Part shown: in pieces, positions 43,647-45,380 of the stretch
Layout: every line of letters starts with the position of its first letter
Numbering within the stretch: position 1 is the first letter of the stretch
Notes under the pieces: model-generated
What the model was told of the DNA's origin: nothing
Seen by the model: only the letters and a program-made list of their open reading frames with translations
The model's database searches: none
Assembly (NCBI GenBank): GCA_905478065.1
Contig: CAJQGZ010000008.1
Coordinates: 1-45,380, forward strand
Origin: an uncultured bacterium
GTDB taxonomy: Bacteria > Fidelibacterota > Marinisomatia > Marinisomatales > UBA1611
Reading direction: 5' to 3'
Length of the DNA: 45,380 bases
Translations under genes and position numbers: made by a program

Positions 43647-45380
43647 ATATTTACCAAAAATTCAATCGCCTAAAGATTTGAAAAAATTAGATGCCCAAGC
43701 TTTACAATCGTTATGTGAAGAGTTAAGGTATTATATTGTAAATACAATTACTGAAATCGGCGGACACTTAGCTCCTACGCTTGGTGTGATAGAGTTAACT
43801 ACTGCGCTTCACTATGTTTATGATACGCCAGAAGATAAATTAGTCTGGGATGTTGGACACCAGGCATACGCCCACAAGCTTTTGACAGGCCGGTTTGAAG
43901 AATTTCCAAGTATCAGACAGTATGGAGGATTGAGCGGTTTTTTAAAAAGAAGTGAAAGTGATTATGACGTTTTTGGAGCAGGCCATGCTTCTACGGCAAT
44001 ATCTGCTGCTTTAGGAATGGCTGAAGCGAGATTTCAGAAAAAACAAGATTATAAAGTTGTCTCAGTAATTGGAGATGGTGCTATGACTGGTGGCTTGGCA
44101 TTTGAAGCAATAAATAATGCTGGGCATTTGGGTAGGCAAATAACAGTTATTTTAAATGATAATGAAATGTCGATTAGCCCTAATGTTGGAGCTATAAGTA
44201 AATATTTCACTAGGCTTATATCAAATCCCACGTATAACAAACTTAAAAAAGAAGCTTGGGACATTACTAAAAAGCTTCCACTTGCAAGGGGAAAAATCCA
44301 ATCATTTTTAAGTAGGCTAGATAAAAGTATTAAAAATATAATCGTGCCTGGCATGTTATTTGAAGAAATGGGATTTAGATATTTTGGTCCTATTGATGGT
44401 CATGATTTAAACGAAGTAATTAAAACATTAGAAATGATTAAAGATTTAGACCAACCTGTTTTACTACACGTGTTAACAAAAAAAGGTAAAGGGATGTCTG
44501 TCGCTGAGGATGATCCAGTTAAATATCATGGTGTGAAAGCAAATGGTAGTGCAAATGGTAAAGTTGCGAAACCAAAAGAAGAATTAAGTGCTCCTTCATT
44601 TCAAGATGTTTTTGGGCATCTTGCATGTGAGGTTGCAGAGAATCGTAAAGATACTGTTTGTATTACAGCAGCGATGAGAGAAGGTACTGGATTGGTTCCC
44701 TATGAAAAAAAGTTTACAGATAGATACTATGATGTGGGTATTGCAGAGGGGCACGCAGTTACTTTTTCAGCTGGACTAGCAACACAAGGTATACGTCCAA
44801 TCGTAGCAATCTATTCTACTTTTCTTCAAAGGGCCTTTGATCACATCGTACATGATGTTTGCGTTCAGGGCTTGCCTGTAATTTTTTGCATGGATAGATC
44901 AGGTATTGCTGGAGAAGATGGCCCTACGCACCATGGAGCTCTCGATATTTCTTATTTTCGTTGTATTCAAGGGATGATGTTATTTGCTCCGAAAAATGGT
45001 GATGAATTTAGAGATTTGCTTTATACTGCTTTAAATCACAATGGCCCAGTTGGGATACGTTATCCAAAATGTAGTTCAGTCAAATTTGAAAAGGATGGAC
45101 AGGCAAAACTCTTGCCCATAGGATCCTGGGAAGTAGAAAAAAAGGGTTTGGATTTAATAGTCCTTGCAATAGGGCCCATGGTTTATACTGCCTTAAAAGT
45201 TGCTTCCGATCTTGAACAAAAAGGCATCTCGGTTGAAGTTGTTAATTGCAGATTTATAAAACCTATGGACCATAAGTATCTAAAGACAATCATTTCTAGA
45301 GCTTTTACCAAGGTCATTACTATTGAAGAGGGTGTAATCGAAGGTGGCTTTGGTGAAGGGGTTAGTTCATTTTTGCTTGA
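43636..45380 (+). CDS. dxs: 1-deoxy-D-xylulose-5-phosphate synthase (3' truncated by window end)
   Basis: The frame starts at ATG 43636, inside pdxT, and is open to the window end: 581 codons of a protein usually about 620-640 residues long. The thiamine-diphosphate enzyme joins pyruvate and glyceraldehyde 3-phosphate to form DXP, first step of the MEP pathway. Seen are 'EIGGHLAPTLGVIELTTALH', 'VWDVGHQAYAHKLLTGR', the cofactor motif 'IGDGAMTGGLAFEAINNA' with 'ILNDNEMSIS', 'YDVGIAEGHAVTFSAGLA' with the catalytic glutamate, 'DRSGIAGEDGPTHHGALDI' and, near the edge, 'TIEEGVIEGGFGEGV'. No defect is visible in the part present. Confidence 0.96.
   Translation, partial: MQLKYLPKIQSPKDLKKLDAQALQSLCEELRYYIVNTITEIGGHLAPTLGVIELTTALHYVYDTPEDKLVWDVGHQAYAHKLLTGRFEEFPSIRQYGGLSGFLKRSESDYDVFGAGHASTAISAALGMAEARFQKKQDYKVVSVIGDGAMTGGLAFEAINNAGHLGRQITVILNDNEMSISPNVGAISKYFTRLISNPTYNKLKKEAWDITKKLPLARGKIQSFLSRLDKSIKNIIVPGMLFEEMGFRYFGPIDGHDLNEVIKTLEMIKDLDQPVLLHVLTKKGKGMSVAEDDPVKYHGVKANGSANGKVAKPKEELSAPSFQDVFGHLACEVAENRKDTVCITAAMREGTGLVPYEKKFTDRYYDVGIAEGHAVTFSAGLATQGIRPIVAIYSTFLQRAFDHIVHDVCVQGLPVIFCMDRSGIAGEDGPTHHGALDISYFRCIQGMMLFAPKNGDEFRDLLYTALNHNGPVGIRYPKCSSVKFEKDGQAKLLPIGSWEVEKKGLDLIVLAIGPMVYTALKVASDLEQKGISVEVVNCRFIKPMDHKYLKTIISRAFTKVITIEEGVIEGGFGEGVSSFLL

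Noticed and set aside
1-45380. CRISPR arrays, tRNA/rRNA genes, insertion sequences, prophage or toxin-antitoxin genes
   Set aside because: No regularly spaced repeats, no cloverleaf or rRNA-like stretch, and no transposase, integrase or phage motif was recognised on either strand.

Overview
This is an AT-rich, tightly packed bacterial chromosome segment. Most genes touch or overlap their neighbours, several start with TTG or GTG, and no gap exceeds about 190 bases. The gene content suggests a marine member of the Fibrobacteres-Chlorobi-Bacteroidetes (FCB) group, possibly a Marinimicrobia (SAR406)-like lineage. The evidence is a complex I cluster without nuoE/F/G next to a complete Na+-NQR operon and an NhaD antiporter, a Bacteroidota-style Wzi outer-membrane capsule protein, and a 31-residue AURKAIP1/COX24-like basic peptide after an HU gene. 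The phylum call is inference; no rRNA gene is present to settle it.

Region 1 (1-12869) is a surface-polysaccharide locus. It begins with the end of rmlB and with rmlA (dTDP-sugar supply). A Wza-like SLBB export protein and a Wzz-like chain-length protein with an unexpected N-terminal helix-turn-helix follow. Next come a Wzy-like multipass membrane protein, a Wzx flippase, a GT4 and two GT2 glycosyltransferases and a methyltransferase. On the opposite strand is a Wzi-family beta-barrel. A polyprenyl-phosphate sugar-1-phosphate transferase closes the locus, behind a leader that can fold in mutually exclusive ways. The set reads as a Wzx/Wzy-type capsule or O-antigen pathway.

Region 2 (12991-20799) is housekeeping: serS, a plsC-type acyltransferase, an rfaE2-like nucleotidyltransferase, an MltD-like lytic transglycosylase with two LysM domains, HU, the 31-residue basic peptide, xseA-xseB, nadK, and a convergent monofunctional proline dehydrogenase.

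Region 3 (20950-39733) is a bioenergetic block: nuoABCDHIJKLMN, nqrABCDEF, apbE (FMN attachment to NqrB/NqrC), a short nqrM (NQR maturation) on the opposite strand, and nhaD. Together these suggest a cell running both a proton and a sodium circuit. An intrinsic-terminator-like hairpin lies inside the apbE signal-peptide codons. A similar 18-base element lies upstream of both nqrA and nhaD/nqrM.

Region 4 (39733-45380) is a run of overlapping or nearly touching cofactor and isoprenoid genes: PduO-type cobalamin adenosyltransferase, a DHH phosphoesterase, ispH, pdxS, pdxT and dxs (cut by the window end).

I found no tRNA, rRNA, CRISPR array, insertion sequence or prophage. The best candidates for something undescribed are the HTH-Wzz fusion, the switching leader before the sugar-phosphate transferase, and the terminator embedded in apbE.
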